Origin: Branchiostoma belcheri
Lineage: Eukaryota > Chordata > Leptocardii > Amphioxiformes > Branchiostomatidae
Direction: 5' to 3'
Assembly (NCBI RefSeq): GCF_001625305.1
Contig: NW_017802824.1
Location: 720,733-784,732 of the forward strand
DNA: 64,000 nt
Positions within the stretch are counted from its first letter, which is position 1; each line of letters opens with the position of its first letter. Under the pieces are notes generated by a model. It did no database searches. It saw only the letters and a program-made list of their open reading frames with translations, and was not told the origin of the DNA. Position numbers and translations under genes: made by a program. Below are positions 11,901 through 22,228 of the stretch, in pieces.

Positions 11901-14900
11901 ATGATTTGACTGTCGACGAATTATGAATGTTTCACATTGATTATGTAAATAATATCCTCGCTTGTATTTCAGTTGATCATATTCTTCACCCAACAACAAT
12001 TTCATCTTAAACACAGAGGGCTATTCTAGCATTTCCTCAGAATTATGCAAATAAGGTCCTGATTTGAATAATAATGTTTAATGATGATCACCATTACTTA
12101 AGTGTGAAATTCCTGGTACTGTTGAGTGTGAAATTCCTCAGGCAGTCATCACTATAGAATTTTAGCATTTCTCATGATTTATGCAAATTAGGTCTACATC
12201 ACGAGATATCAAATCTGAGAGTTGTCTGCCTACACCATCTGGGGCCAGACACAGGTCAACTATTGACCTACCTTTTCACAGGTCTACAATGATGCACTGA
12301 TTTAAAAATCAGTGCATCATTGAAGATGCCAGGGACAGATTCATGTTGTATTATTACTATTAATGTAATATTTCCAGAATATCGTCGTTTAGTTCTATAA
12401 AAGAGGTTTCAAGGATGTATATACTCACCCAAAACTGGTCAGTGGTAATCGTATTGTCTGTCTGTACTGGTAACCTCAGCAACAGGTACACAATATGGCC
12501 GCCAGCAATTACATGTAATAGACAGGCGTTTACTGGTTAATCAAGTCTTGCAAACACACTATCAGTTAAGGTGTCCTCCCTGGCTAATTTGGCATTTTAA
12601 GTTTCCATTGTTTTCTCACAAAGAAATTTATAAAGACTTGTAGAATAACTATATTTTAATTAGGCAATTAGGTCATTCTCTAATAACTATGGATAAATAG
12701 TAGATATCAATTTGTGCAAACATACGTTTGTAGTTTTGACCAATGATTATTATTATTATGCACATGAAAATCATACTTTTATTTCAGTTACTTGTACCAA
12801 AGTGCTATATTATAACTTTAAAGATAATTACATTTGGGGCAATAAAATGTGATGACGTCATCCATATGGTCCATAAAATCATATTCATAACCCTTTTGTA
12901 TCAATTTTCAGTACGACTACAGGTCTTTCTAAATTTTTTTGTGAGAAAATGATGGAAACTTAAAATGCCAAATTAGCCAGGGAGGACAATGTTACAGCCA
13001 TAATGGACTGATTTAGTATTTACCATAATGCCATAATTACATGACTAAAATAAGTATTTACAAATTCAAATTTACCTGGCAAATTCCAGTGTAACCATCC
13101 AATATGGTGGATAAGGATCTCCCCAACAAAAGTTTGTCCATTCGCTTATTTTTACATAATATTAGGCATGTGGTCTGGGGGGGGGGTCCAAGAGACATGG
13201 TCCAATTTTTTTTTTAAATGTAACCCCCCGAAATGCTATTTGATCCATTAGGCAGGGCGAATTTCACGTGGCTTTATCTTAAATTTTGTGTAAATTTTGA
13301 TCGCACAGTAGTTGACGGATGCTGGACACAGCCATGAAGGAATAGTTATACTGTCACATAAATGCAAATAAGCTAATATATGCTGTGCTGTACAAAGAAA
13401 GCAACTCACAGAGATGTTCCAAGTTATGACATTGTTATGTGTGCATTTCAGACACAGGGAGAGGAGTCATGGCTACCAGGAATCTAAAGGTAACATTACT
13501 TGCATGTTTTCATACGTTTGTCCTAGTGATAAGAGGGTATTATGATGTATTCATCCTAAGGCCACACCAATTTAATTTCTTGGTTAACGGATTCGCCCGC
13601 TTCATTTTTTTCTGATTTGCAAAAAAAAAATTCAGAATCAACTGCAAAATGCTCATATTTTGCCCTGAACAGTTGAAAACAGTCCTTTTCCTCCTAGTTG
13701 TTATAGTTATTCCATCTTTCAATGCAGTGGTATCATTAAAACTTCAAAATTCATTGTTTAAATTTTGAACCAGCCTGGTGTGTTGACTTCATGGCTCATA
13801 CATGTACCATTGGGCCATAATAGGATGCCTAGGCCTGTTTTTATTTTTTTGCCCGCCCGCTCCATTATTTTTCTAGAAAAATCCGTTAACCAAGAAATTA
13901 AAATGGTGTGGCCTGATCAATAAATTTCAAATAAATCATGATACTTCAACATTTTACTTATCACAAAGATGCATTTTCTCTCAGGCAGGAGACTGTATTG
14001 TGAGTCTACCAGAAAACTTGCTCATCACAACTGCAACAGTGGTTAACAGCCATCTCGGCCAATTTATCAAAAAGTAAGGCTCTTAGTCTTTCCCACTCAT
14101 TTATTATACATGTAAATAATGATGATGATGTAAATAATGCAAATGTTGGCTGAATAAAAGACTTGTTTGTGAAAAAAGAGTGTCTTTACTCTTTTATATT
14201 AATTTTATACCATTACCTGATAAAACTACATGTATTCACGAGTGTGAACAGTCATAAATATTCATGACAATGCAGTGACTTACCAGTGAGCAAGAAGAAA
14301 TATGGGGGCCTGCAAGCTCTTTTCCTTAGAGCGTAATTGGCTGTTTTAATTTTACGTAGAGCGTAGACGGGCTGCTCTAATTCAACGTAGAGCATAATTG
14401 GCGCATTTTGTGTACATTTGTAGAGCGTATTCGCCTTAAAGTTTTTAATTCTACGTAATGCGTTGAAGCCACTTGGAAGTTATCGTAAAGCGTAATTGAG
14501 AAGTTTCCGAATTCAGCGTAGAGCGTTGTTGGGACCCCCCCCCCTTGCAGGCCCCCAAATATGGAGAGTGTAATGGAATTTTTTTCCCAAAACATTGGCA
14601 TGATTGATATTGAGTGTGTGTTTTTGTTTTCTTTTGTTAGCTGGAAACCACCTCTCACCCCAAAGCAGGTCCTCAGTCTGTACCTGATTGCTGAGAAATC
14701 CCGTGGGAAGGACTCCTTCTGGTACCCATACCTCCAGACTTTACCTACATCCTACACAACTCCCTCCTACTTCTCCACTGCTGAAGTAGACGCCCTTCCT
14801 CCTGCTGTGCGGGAGGCCACCTTGCAGCACAGGAGAGTACTGCAGGGCTCTTACAAATCCTTGAAAGCATCCCTGCACACCCTGGAGCCCCTGTTTCCCG

Positions 14901-17900
14901 ATTGGAAGGCTGTTTTTACATTCAAGTCCTATCGGTGGGCATGGGCAACAGTGTACACCAGATCTGTGTACAAGAGAGGCCCAGGTTGGGAGTTTTTGGA
15001 CCCCAGTGACCCTGATGTGTATGCCTTGGCCCCATTCTTAGACATGTTGAATCATTCTCCTTCTGTACAGGTAAGAGAAGCGAAAGAATATATAATTCTT
15101 TTTACTTTGTATATTGACAGTGGACAAATGTCTTTGATCTTCATCAATTTGTGTGCATTTTTGTGCACTCAAAAAGACTTCAGGGTAAATTTTCCAGTCA
15201 TTTTTTAATCAACCTTATCCCATGACATAAAAAAGTGATGTCACTATATCTTTAGAGATTAGCTTGTTTTGGGGCTACAAATGTATTTCAAACACTTTAA
15301 GTTTGAAAGAATGAACCAGTTTTACAGTAAATGTCAACATCAGACAGATGTCCTCATCCAGAGTACTAGTAGTACTTTTTATTTTGCCCTTAAATTGCAT
15401 TTGATGCCTTCAAAGAGATGTTTGTACATTCTTCTGACTAGAATGTATCTCCAACATTTGCAGACAGACACTGACTTCAACGTGAACAGCAAATGTTATG
15501 AGGTGAAGACAGAGACTGCCTGTAGAAAGTACAGCCAGGTGTTCATCAACTATGACCCCTATGACAATGTCAGACTACTGATGGAGTATGGCTTTGTGAT
15601 CCCTCACAATCCTCACAGTGTTGTAACTTTTACTGTAGGTAAGTCACACATCAGAATCATGGATTATGAATATGTCACATTCTAGAAAACTAAACGGAAC
15701 ATACACAAAGATGTTGCGAGTGGTTTTCAATACACCGTGGTGGAAACATACTACTAATGAACAGTTATATGGTTCGTTACCAAATGTAACTACAGTAGTC
15801 AAATGTCGACGACTAAGCTTGGCCGGTCATGTTGTACGTAGTGAAGAACCAGCCAGTAGGCTTCTACTCTGGAATCCTGACACAAAAAGAAGAGTTGGAC
15901 GGCCAAACGTAACACTTAAGAAACTTATAGAAACTGAAACTTATCTCTGCGATGAAGGACAGAAAGTTCTGGAGGTCTAACTTTGTATGCTCCACCTCTT
16001 CGGAGGATGATTGATGATGATGATGATGATCATGAAGTCACACATTTAATCCAATGTTCTTGCCAGCCTGAATTTTTTTTTCTGTCATCTCAGTTTTGTT
16101 TAAGATACACATGTGTAAAACATCAATGTCAGTGAAGTGCAGCAATCCTAGGGGGGTCCAGGGACATGCTCCCCCAGGAAATTTTTGACCTTCTGAAATG
16201 CTATTTCCTGCATTTCTTGGCAAATTTTGTTGGTAGGCAGCTTAGCTTAATGACATCTCTTTCTATATCCACTGATTTTTACCACTCAAAGATGACAGGT
16301 TAGGTAATATTTTTGTCTGACTGAGCAGTAAAATTCTGTGAAATGGAGGAAAGACTGATGCTGGCTAGAACACTGCATTTATCATTAAAATCTGCTAATC
16401 ATGTCTACCTTGTATTGTTTCTTCATATTCTCCATTCAAATAAAATAACTGTCTCTTCTTCTCCTCCATTGAAATAATCGACCACTATGGCTGACACCTT
16501 GTGGTGTTGCATTACATTATGTTGCAAAGTGGCAGGAGGTAAAAGAAATGTAGAAGGGCTGGTCCCCATATACATGTACATGAATGTGTTTGTAGTAAAT
16601 TAAACATAGTAGTAGTTTGTTAGGCTAAATCATGTGAAGGTAAATGTTATGCACTTGCTCAATTGAGTTTGTTCTTCCCATTCAGATGACCTTGTGGCTT
16701 GCTTGGCTGCTGATAGGAATGATATGAGTACTAGTAAGAATCTGCTACAGAAGAAGAGGGAACTGCTGTCACAGGAAAACCTCACTGAGTAAGATTTTAA
16801 AACCCTTGTCCTACTGTGAGAACAACAATTGCTGTCCTGCACGTACAGTACCATCTATAATACATGTAGCACCCGCATATAGGTACGATTTGGGGGTATT
16901 TCTCATGCAACGCATCACAGTGAAACACAACAAATGCAGAAGTAACTATGCCACTGCAGAGCAAAAAAACTTGGGGGTCTATGATCTAATTAAGACATGA
17001 AATTATTGAAAAATATTGTGCCAGGAATGCCAGCAGGACAAGGGTTAAATCTCTGAAAAGCCGTATTAGTTTTTGTGAACAAATTTGAATCATTTCAAAA
17101 GGTGTTGATTTTATTGTGTGTTGTTTGGCTACAGTGTTAATTCTATCTCTTTGTGTAATCAGAGATCTCAGCTGTAGTGCAGAAGGCCTATCTTGGAGAC
17201 TGCAAACTGCACTGCAGGTGCTCTGTATGGACCATGACAGCATGTAAGTTTTGAAGATTTGCCACATGTAATGCCACGGATACCAGCCGGCCAGGTTTGG
17301 CTGATGTTTGGGAGTACCCTGACCAGGCCTGCCTTTCCTTACAAATCAAAACAAATTTGAGTTAACATTGAGTCAATTTTAGCACCAAACACTGCTAACT
17401 TACAGCCAAATACCAAGCAACCATTTTATAAACTGTTTTTTATTTTATCTGGCAGCTATACAAGGGACAGCTAGGGCTGCCCAGCTAGTTACAAAACTAT
17501 TTTAAAGGGCTAGCCCTGGAGACAAGGATAACAAGCTACATAAGATGAGTACAGGACATTAAAATCAAAATCATGAACTCATTAGATCTATAGGATTTAC
17601 TATACATAAATGCATAACGACTTAAGCTAAGGTGCACTAAAAGAGTAGTATTTACATTGGAAGGTCAGGGTCAGAATTCACAGTTAATGGGTCTCCAAGT
17701 GTTGTTAACTTGAAAGTTAAAACTTTTGTTCCAACCCAAAAAAATTGTTCTCACCTAGATCTTTCAACCAGTCACTCTGGTCTTCTTCAATACACTGACC
17801 CAGTGAGGCTTGTCACGTGGCTTCTCTGAAGTGTGACGTCATCACTGGTTCAAAGGTATCTGGTAAACATGTCAGCCCCCGTCACAGTTGAGTGATGGGT

Positions 17901-19260
17901 GATGGGCCCTGACCAGAGTTACTGTTCTAAAGCTCTACGTGAGAACAATTTCTAGTGTTGAAGCAAAAGTTTTAACTTTAAACATATAACCACTAACGCA
18001 GATGAACTTTCATGACATGTAACTGTTGTGTTGTTGGGCAGTTGTAACTGGTGGATTGTACTAGGACAGACATCTCAGAACCCAGACCTCTGGTCAGCAG
18101 CCAGGCTTGTTGCACAGAGACTGATCAGTAAAAAACTGGAGCAGCACTGCTCTATAACACAGGTTAGTGCAACAATTTTCAAGTACATACAAATGTATAC
18201 ATGTCAGGACTCGACATACTGGGTGTATATGCACATTAGAGGGAGTGAAATTGGAGCTGTACAGGTATTTCTGATGTCTACCTGCACCTAACCTGCACTG
18301 GTCCATGTACTGGGTATATGCAGGTTAGTGCAGGTAAAATTGGAGCTGTTCAGGTATTTCTGATGTCTACCTGCACCTAACCTGCACTGGTCCATGTACT
18401 GGGTATATGCAGGTTAGTGCAGGTAAAATTGGAGCTATGCACGTATTTCTGATGTCTACCTGCATTTAACCTGCCCTGGTCCATGTACTGGGTATATGCA
18501 GGTTAGTGCAGGTAAAATTGGAGCTATGCACGTATTTCTGATGTCTACCTGCATTTAACCTGCACTGGGTTTATATTACGTTTTTTATTTATATACTTCC
18601 TTGATTCTAATTTGTGCACATATAATTTGTCTGGTCCAGATATTTTTCAGCGTTGCAGGTATGGAAAAAAATATATTTTGAGCACTGCATGTATCTAAAT
18701 AGCTTTTAAAGTTGGTTGCAAAAGTGTTGCATTGTCCTTTCTTCGGAGGACGTAGAGTCAAAGGACTATTGTCTGAGAGAGCTTATACTTACGACGTCAA
18801 ACCTGAGCACATAAAAGAACCGAACACACTTATGAAGAGTAGGGGTGACCCAATGTGCTTAGCTAAATATATAAGCCATAGCTAAGCTGCATTGCACTAA
18901 CAGCTACTCGGAAAAGCATCATGAGGATGACAAAAGAAGTAGACTGAAGAAGACAGAGAAGGCCTTGTTGAAACTACAGTGCCCAGAATGGTAGATCTTG
19001 AATGAATGAATGAATGAATGAATGAATGAATGAATGAATGAGACTTTATTTCCGTGTCGTGTGCTGAAAGTTCTCCTCTCATCAGAAATGTTGACCATTT
19101 TCCTTCTTTTTACTGCTTGCAGATTGCAGAGAAAGTCTTGGACCCAGGAAGCTCACTAATAGGTGTATTTATTCTAATGTTACTTAGAGAGGATCTCCAT
19201 ATACTGGAGCATAGCTTGAAGGACTTAAAATCACAAACAGATGATTCCATTGACAAATGA
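8974..19260 (+). CDS. SETD4: SET domain-containing protein 4 (lysine methyltransferase)
   Basis: Nine coding exons fit with matched phases: 8974-9061, 13452-13489, 13985-14073, 14641-15070, 15464-15638, 16686-16788, 17163-17243, 18042-18162 and 19123-19260. Together they make 1263 nt, or 420 residues (human SETD4 is about 440). Landmarks in order are GRGVMA near the N-terminus, KWKPP-like WKPPLTP, LAPFLDMLNHSPSVQ (the SET NHS cofactor motif, near residue 210), INYDPYDN with LLMEYGFV (SET C-terminal tyrosine region), and a Rubisco-LSMT-type helical substrate domain containing LSWRLQTALQVLCM. The family transfers methyl groups from S-adenosylmethionine to lysines. The ATG at 8974 is eight bases inside an exon that opens after a good acceptor, so an upstream exon with a longer N-terminus is possible. 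Introns carry many repeats. Confidence 0.92.
9246..9425 (-). mobile_element. LINE ORF2 C-terminal fragment
   Basis: The minus strand reads KKWADNIQEWTGKNPSETQ, then HSREGWRQMV and HDPGLG before a stop. This is the conserved C-terminal tail of non-LTR retrotransposon polyproteins. It lies inside another dispersed repeat (about 9170-9510) that also occurs at 16050-16373. Confidence 0.65.
10213..11193 (-). CDS. Two-domain GNAT acetyltransferase, interrupted by an in-frame TAG
   Basis: One continuous frame of 327 codons has a single stop (TAG, bases 10608-10606) after residue 195. The first part is a GNAT N-acetyltransferase fold with the acetyl-CoA motif RGKGYA at residues 96-101. The second is the Acetyltransf_18-type domain, with VFGTPRPSFL, GYGCVRL, IGPIF, YYIDVPETN and ARMF, ending at TTLELG. 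The TAG falls between SFLKS and ISQPGMVAL, where this family usually has tryptophan, so TGG to TAG is the simplest history. A probable 5' UTR exon lies at about 12428-12490 (donor GTGAGT), splicing to an acceptor ending at 11220. The gene is nested antisense in SETD4 intron 1. Substrate unknown. Confidence 0.75.
11870..12250. repeat. AT-rich dispersed repeat (single copy of the 19649-21910 family)
   Basis: It starts with CTAGAGTTCCATGACCTC and CGCCTTCGC and contains TTATGCAAATAAGGTCCTGA and similar TTTGCATAAT motifs, matching the arm at 20965-21460. It is non-coding. Confidence 0.55.
12571..12988. mobile_element. MITE with about 50-bp terminal inverted repeats
   Basis: The left end begins GTGTCCTCCCTGGCTAATTT and the right end closes with the inverse (AAATTAGCCAGGGAGGAC), with the match extending into GTTTTCTCAC. 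The roughly 320-bp interior is AT-rich and has no transposase. Confidence 0.85.
13560..13913. mobile_element. MITE, GGCCACACC family
   Basis: Terminal repeats are GGCCACACCAATTTAATTTC (left) and its near-exact inverse (right). The next bases, TTGGTTAACGGAT, are also inverted at the other end. It lies in SETD4 intron 2. Confidence 0.85.
14304..14556. mobile_element. MITE with internal ACGTAGAGCGTA-type repeats
   Basis: A 13-bp terminal inverted repeat GGGGGCCTGCAAG is flanked on both sides by AAATAT (AAATATGG if extended), a probable target-site duplication. The interior repeats variants of TACGTAGAGCGTAATTG about six times. It ends 84 bases before a SETD4 exon. Confidence 0.8.
15666..16033 (+). 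mobile_element. LINE 3' end (5'-truncated) with (TGA)n tail
   Basis: The frame contains YTKMLRVVFNTPW, NEQLYGSLPNVTT, RRLSLAGHVVRSEE, LLLWNPD and GRPNVTLKKLI, the conserved post-RT tail of non-LTR elements. A stop at 15978 is followed by (TGA)n at 16008-16030, a typical LINE 3' microsatellite. Confidence 0.75.
16050..16373. repeat. Dispersed inverted-ended repeat
   Basis: The left end GTTCTTGCCAGCC is roughly inverse to the right end GGCTAGAAC. Internal CAATCCTAGGGGGGTCCAGG also occurs at about 9457. Probably a MITE family. Confidence 0.5.
17690..17990. repeat. Inverted-ended repeat related to the Penelope-tail repeat
   Basis: GTTAAAACTTTTGTTCCAA on the left is inverse to GCAAAAGTTTTAAC on the right, and TTGTTCTCAC to GTGAGAACAA. 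The interior shares ACTGACCCAGTGAGGCTTGTC and GACTGGT-type motifs with 5830-5930 in the opposite direction. Confidence 0.5.
18205..18570. repeat. 89-bp tandem repeat with ACCTGCA motifs
   Basis: TCCATGTACTGGGTATATGC starts at 18302, 18391 and 18480, and a partial copy precedes it, so about four units with a period near 89 bp. Each contains inverse pairs of ACCTGCAC and GTGCAGGT. Related single motifs occur at 4780-4840 and 5310. Confidence 0.8.
19000..19041. repeat. (GAAT)n microsatellite
   Basis: About ten GAAT units directly upstream of the last SETD4 exon. Confidence 0.9.
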
Positions 19261-19648
19261 TCTGTTTTTCACTCGATAATCTCTTAAAAAGTCAAGGAAC
19301 CACTATTGTTTGTTATGAACAGGATACTGAGGATCAAAGATTGACAAAACACTTGTTTCTTCTTTTGTGTTTATTTGTTTGTTTCACTGCACGCATCCCA
19401 TTACAAACACATTCTGAGAGCGCACAAAAGACGCCCTGACTTACTAACACAGTTACTCCAACTGCACACATCCAAGTAACAGTCTAGAAAGAGGTATAAC
19501 ATGACAAGTGTTTAGATAGAATTTACACGATTGTATAAATGTTACTTAAATCTGTATATACGTCTGTGCTTTGTTCTTAAAGATATTAGATGTACCTATC
19601 ATTAAAATTATATGTAATTACAGAAACAAAATACGTCTTCTTAGTTTT

Positions 19649-19696
19649 ATTACCTTTGCCAAGATGTTTTCAGGGGCGTTCGTGTGTGTGTCTATT

Positions 19697-19732
<36 letters not shown>

Positions 19733-21816
19733 TGTAAACACGATAACTTGAGAAGGCTTCAATGAGTTGATATTGAGTTTATATTTGGTCAATGACTCGA
19801 TATTTGGTAGGTGGGTTGGTCTTGATGAGACCTGGAAATGATTAGATTTTGGGACCCTAGCGGCTTCTATGGTACTGCAGCAAAACTTCCGGTTTTGATG
19901 TTTATGATCTAGAAAGACGAAATTTCGCTGATAGGTAGCTCTTGTGCTGGTGAATACATGTAAGAGAGGTACGTTTGGGCCCCCTAGCGGCTTGCTTTGG
20001 AACTGCATGGGCGTTTGTTTGATAACATTCAAAAGAGGATTACTCAAGAACCGGTTGACGGATCGTCATGATTTTTAGCATGTAGTTAGCTTAAGTGATG
20101 CCTGACACAATCATGTGCAGTTATGCAAATATGGATGTAATTTGCATTTATGAGGAAATTCTATAAATCAGTTGCGTTACATGATAGGAATATTCAAGCT
20201 TGTGGCATATGTAATTGATGACGACGAGAGAAACACAGGCAGATATTGATTACGTAAATTAAGACTTAATTTGCATAATTAATGAGAAAATGTTGTAATT
20301 CAGCTATGGTAACTGCCTGGAATTTCATAATTAAGGTGTTTGAAAGTTAAGTGAAGGTGAACGTCATTAAACATAACTTATTCAAATAAGGACCTCATTT
20401 GCATAATTCATGAAATGATAGAATGGCTTTCTTGAGATAAGGCTATGAAAAAGAAGACTTAATTTGCACAATTAATGAAAATGTTATAATAGTGGTTTAT
20501 GTTGGTACTCTAAAACTTGCGGCATTTATGTGTTTATTAAAGTTGAATAAGTTGAAACATAATGTGGAGCTCATTTGCATTTGTAGTATGCCGGAAACCG
20601 TGACATTCAATGACATTTGAATGTGAACTACATTTTTACAACAGCTAGCTAGTTCTGTGCGCAGGCCACTCGAACGACTATATAAACGCGAGGAGACCTC
20701 AACAAGTACAATACCCTGGATGCCAAACTAGTATCGGGCCGTTAGCCGTTTTCCTTCGGCAGCCGAGAGCCCTTCGCCCGCCTGCCTAAATTAGCGCTAC
20801 GGAGGAGTTGAGCCCGATGGGAGTTGGCTGGCCAGCCAAACTCCCCCCGGGCTAGACTCCCCCGTAGCGGTAATTTACACCAGCGGGCGAAGGGCTTTTG
20901 CGGCCCGGACAGCGAGTTTGGATTCCAGGGTACAAGTACAAGTAAGTAAGTAGCCACATACCCAAAACTAGAGTTCCACGATCTCATATACCTTCGCCAA
21001 ATGATGTTAACTTTTATGATTAAGAAATTATATATTAGTCCCCCTAATTATGCAAATAGGATCCTCAATTGCATGAATTATATCTGTTGATCATATTCTC
21101 CACCAAAAGACAGTCTTATCTTAACAAAGAATGCCATGATGACATTTTCTCATAAATTATGCAAATGAGGTCCTTATTTGAATAAGTTATGTTTAATTAT
21201 GTTCACCTTAACTTAACTTTCAAACACCCCAAGTATAAAATTCCAGGCAGTTACCACTATGCAATTATAATATTTTTTCATTAATTATGCAAATTAAGTC
21301 TTCATTTGCATAATCGATATCTGCCTGTGTTTCTCTCATTCTTAATAACATTTGTCACAAGCTTGAACTTCCTATTATGGAATACAGCTGATAAATAGAA
21401 TTTCCTCATTGATTATGCAAATTACATCCATATTTGCATAATTGTAATATCATTATGTCAAGCATCACTCAAGCTACCTACATATCAAAAATCACGATCA
21501 TCCATCAATCGGTTCTTGAGTTATCCCCCTTTAAACATTTGTCCATTAAACCCCCCTGCAGTTCTAGAGCAAGCAACTAGGGGGCTCAAACTCATGTCAC
21601 TTTATCCCCAGCACAAGAGCTATCTACCATCTAAATTTCGTCACCCTAGCATGTCTGGATCATGAAATATCAAAACCGGAAGTTCTGCTGCAGTACCATG
21701 ACAAGCCGCCAGGTGGCCCAAAATCTAATCATTTTGAGGTCTCATCAAGACCTACCCACCTACCAAGTATCAAGACAATCCATCAAGACCTTCTCAAGTT
21801 ATCGTGTTGACAGACA

Positions 21817-21870
<54 letters not shown>

Positions 21871-21910
21871 AACGCCCCTGAAAACATAACCTTCTTGGCG
21901 AAGGTAATGA
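19649..21910. mobile_element. Large inverted pair of AT-rich elements with (GT)n/(CA)n termini
   Basis: The first 800 or so bases are a diverged inverse of the last 800: GTTTTCAGGGGCGTTCGTGT near 19667 mirrors the segment near 21870, then (GT)n mirrors (CA)n, followed by many shared blocks such as TTATGCAAATATGGATGTAA. Outer ends carry ACCTTTGCCAAG and CTTGGCGAAGGT. It is downstream of SETD4 and could fold back. Confidence 0.8.
20712..20932. mobile_element. Foldback MITE with 9-bp target duplication
   Basis: Ends TACCCTGGATGCCAAACT and AGTTTGGATTCCAGGGTA are inverted. The element is flanked by CAAGTACAA at 20703-20711 and 20933-20941. A 9-bp duplication is typical of Mutator-like elements. 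It sits in the loop of the larger inverted pair. Confidence 0.8.
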
Positions 21911-22228
21911 AAACCAAAAATCCACCCACAAAAAATCGAGTAACTGTTATAACGTTGACCAACATACGGTCCCACATCACAGCTGCCCCACCATGGCCAA
22001 ACTGAATGCCTACCCTTCTGACGACAATGACTATATCTGAACACTTCTCCAGTTATCTGAACATATATGTTTGTCTCACTGATACATTTAGATTGACTTA
22101 TCCTGATGTAAGTTTATAACAGACAAAGCCCCTGCAATAGAGAGAGTTACTTGTCAGCGTTTCAGACATGTAGGATTGATGATTTTGTGGATAACTGGGT
22201 GTGATCAGATTTAGTATAGCAGATGCGA

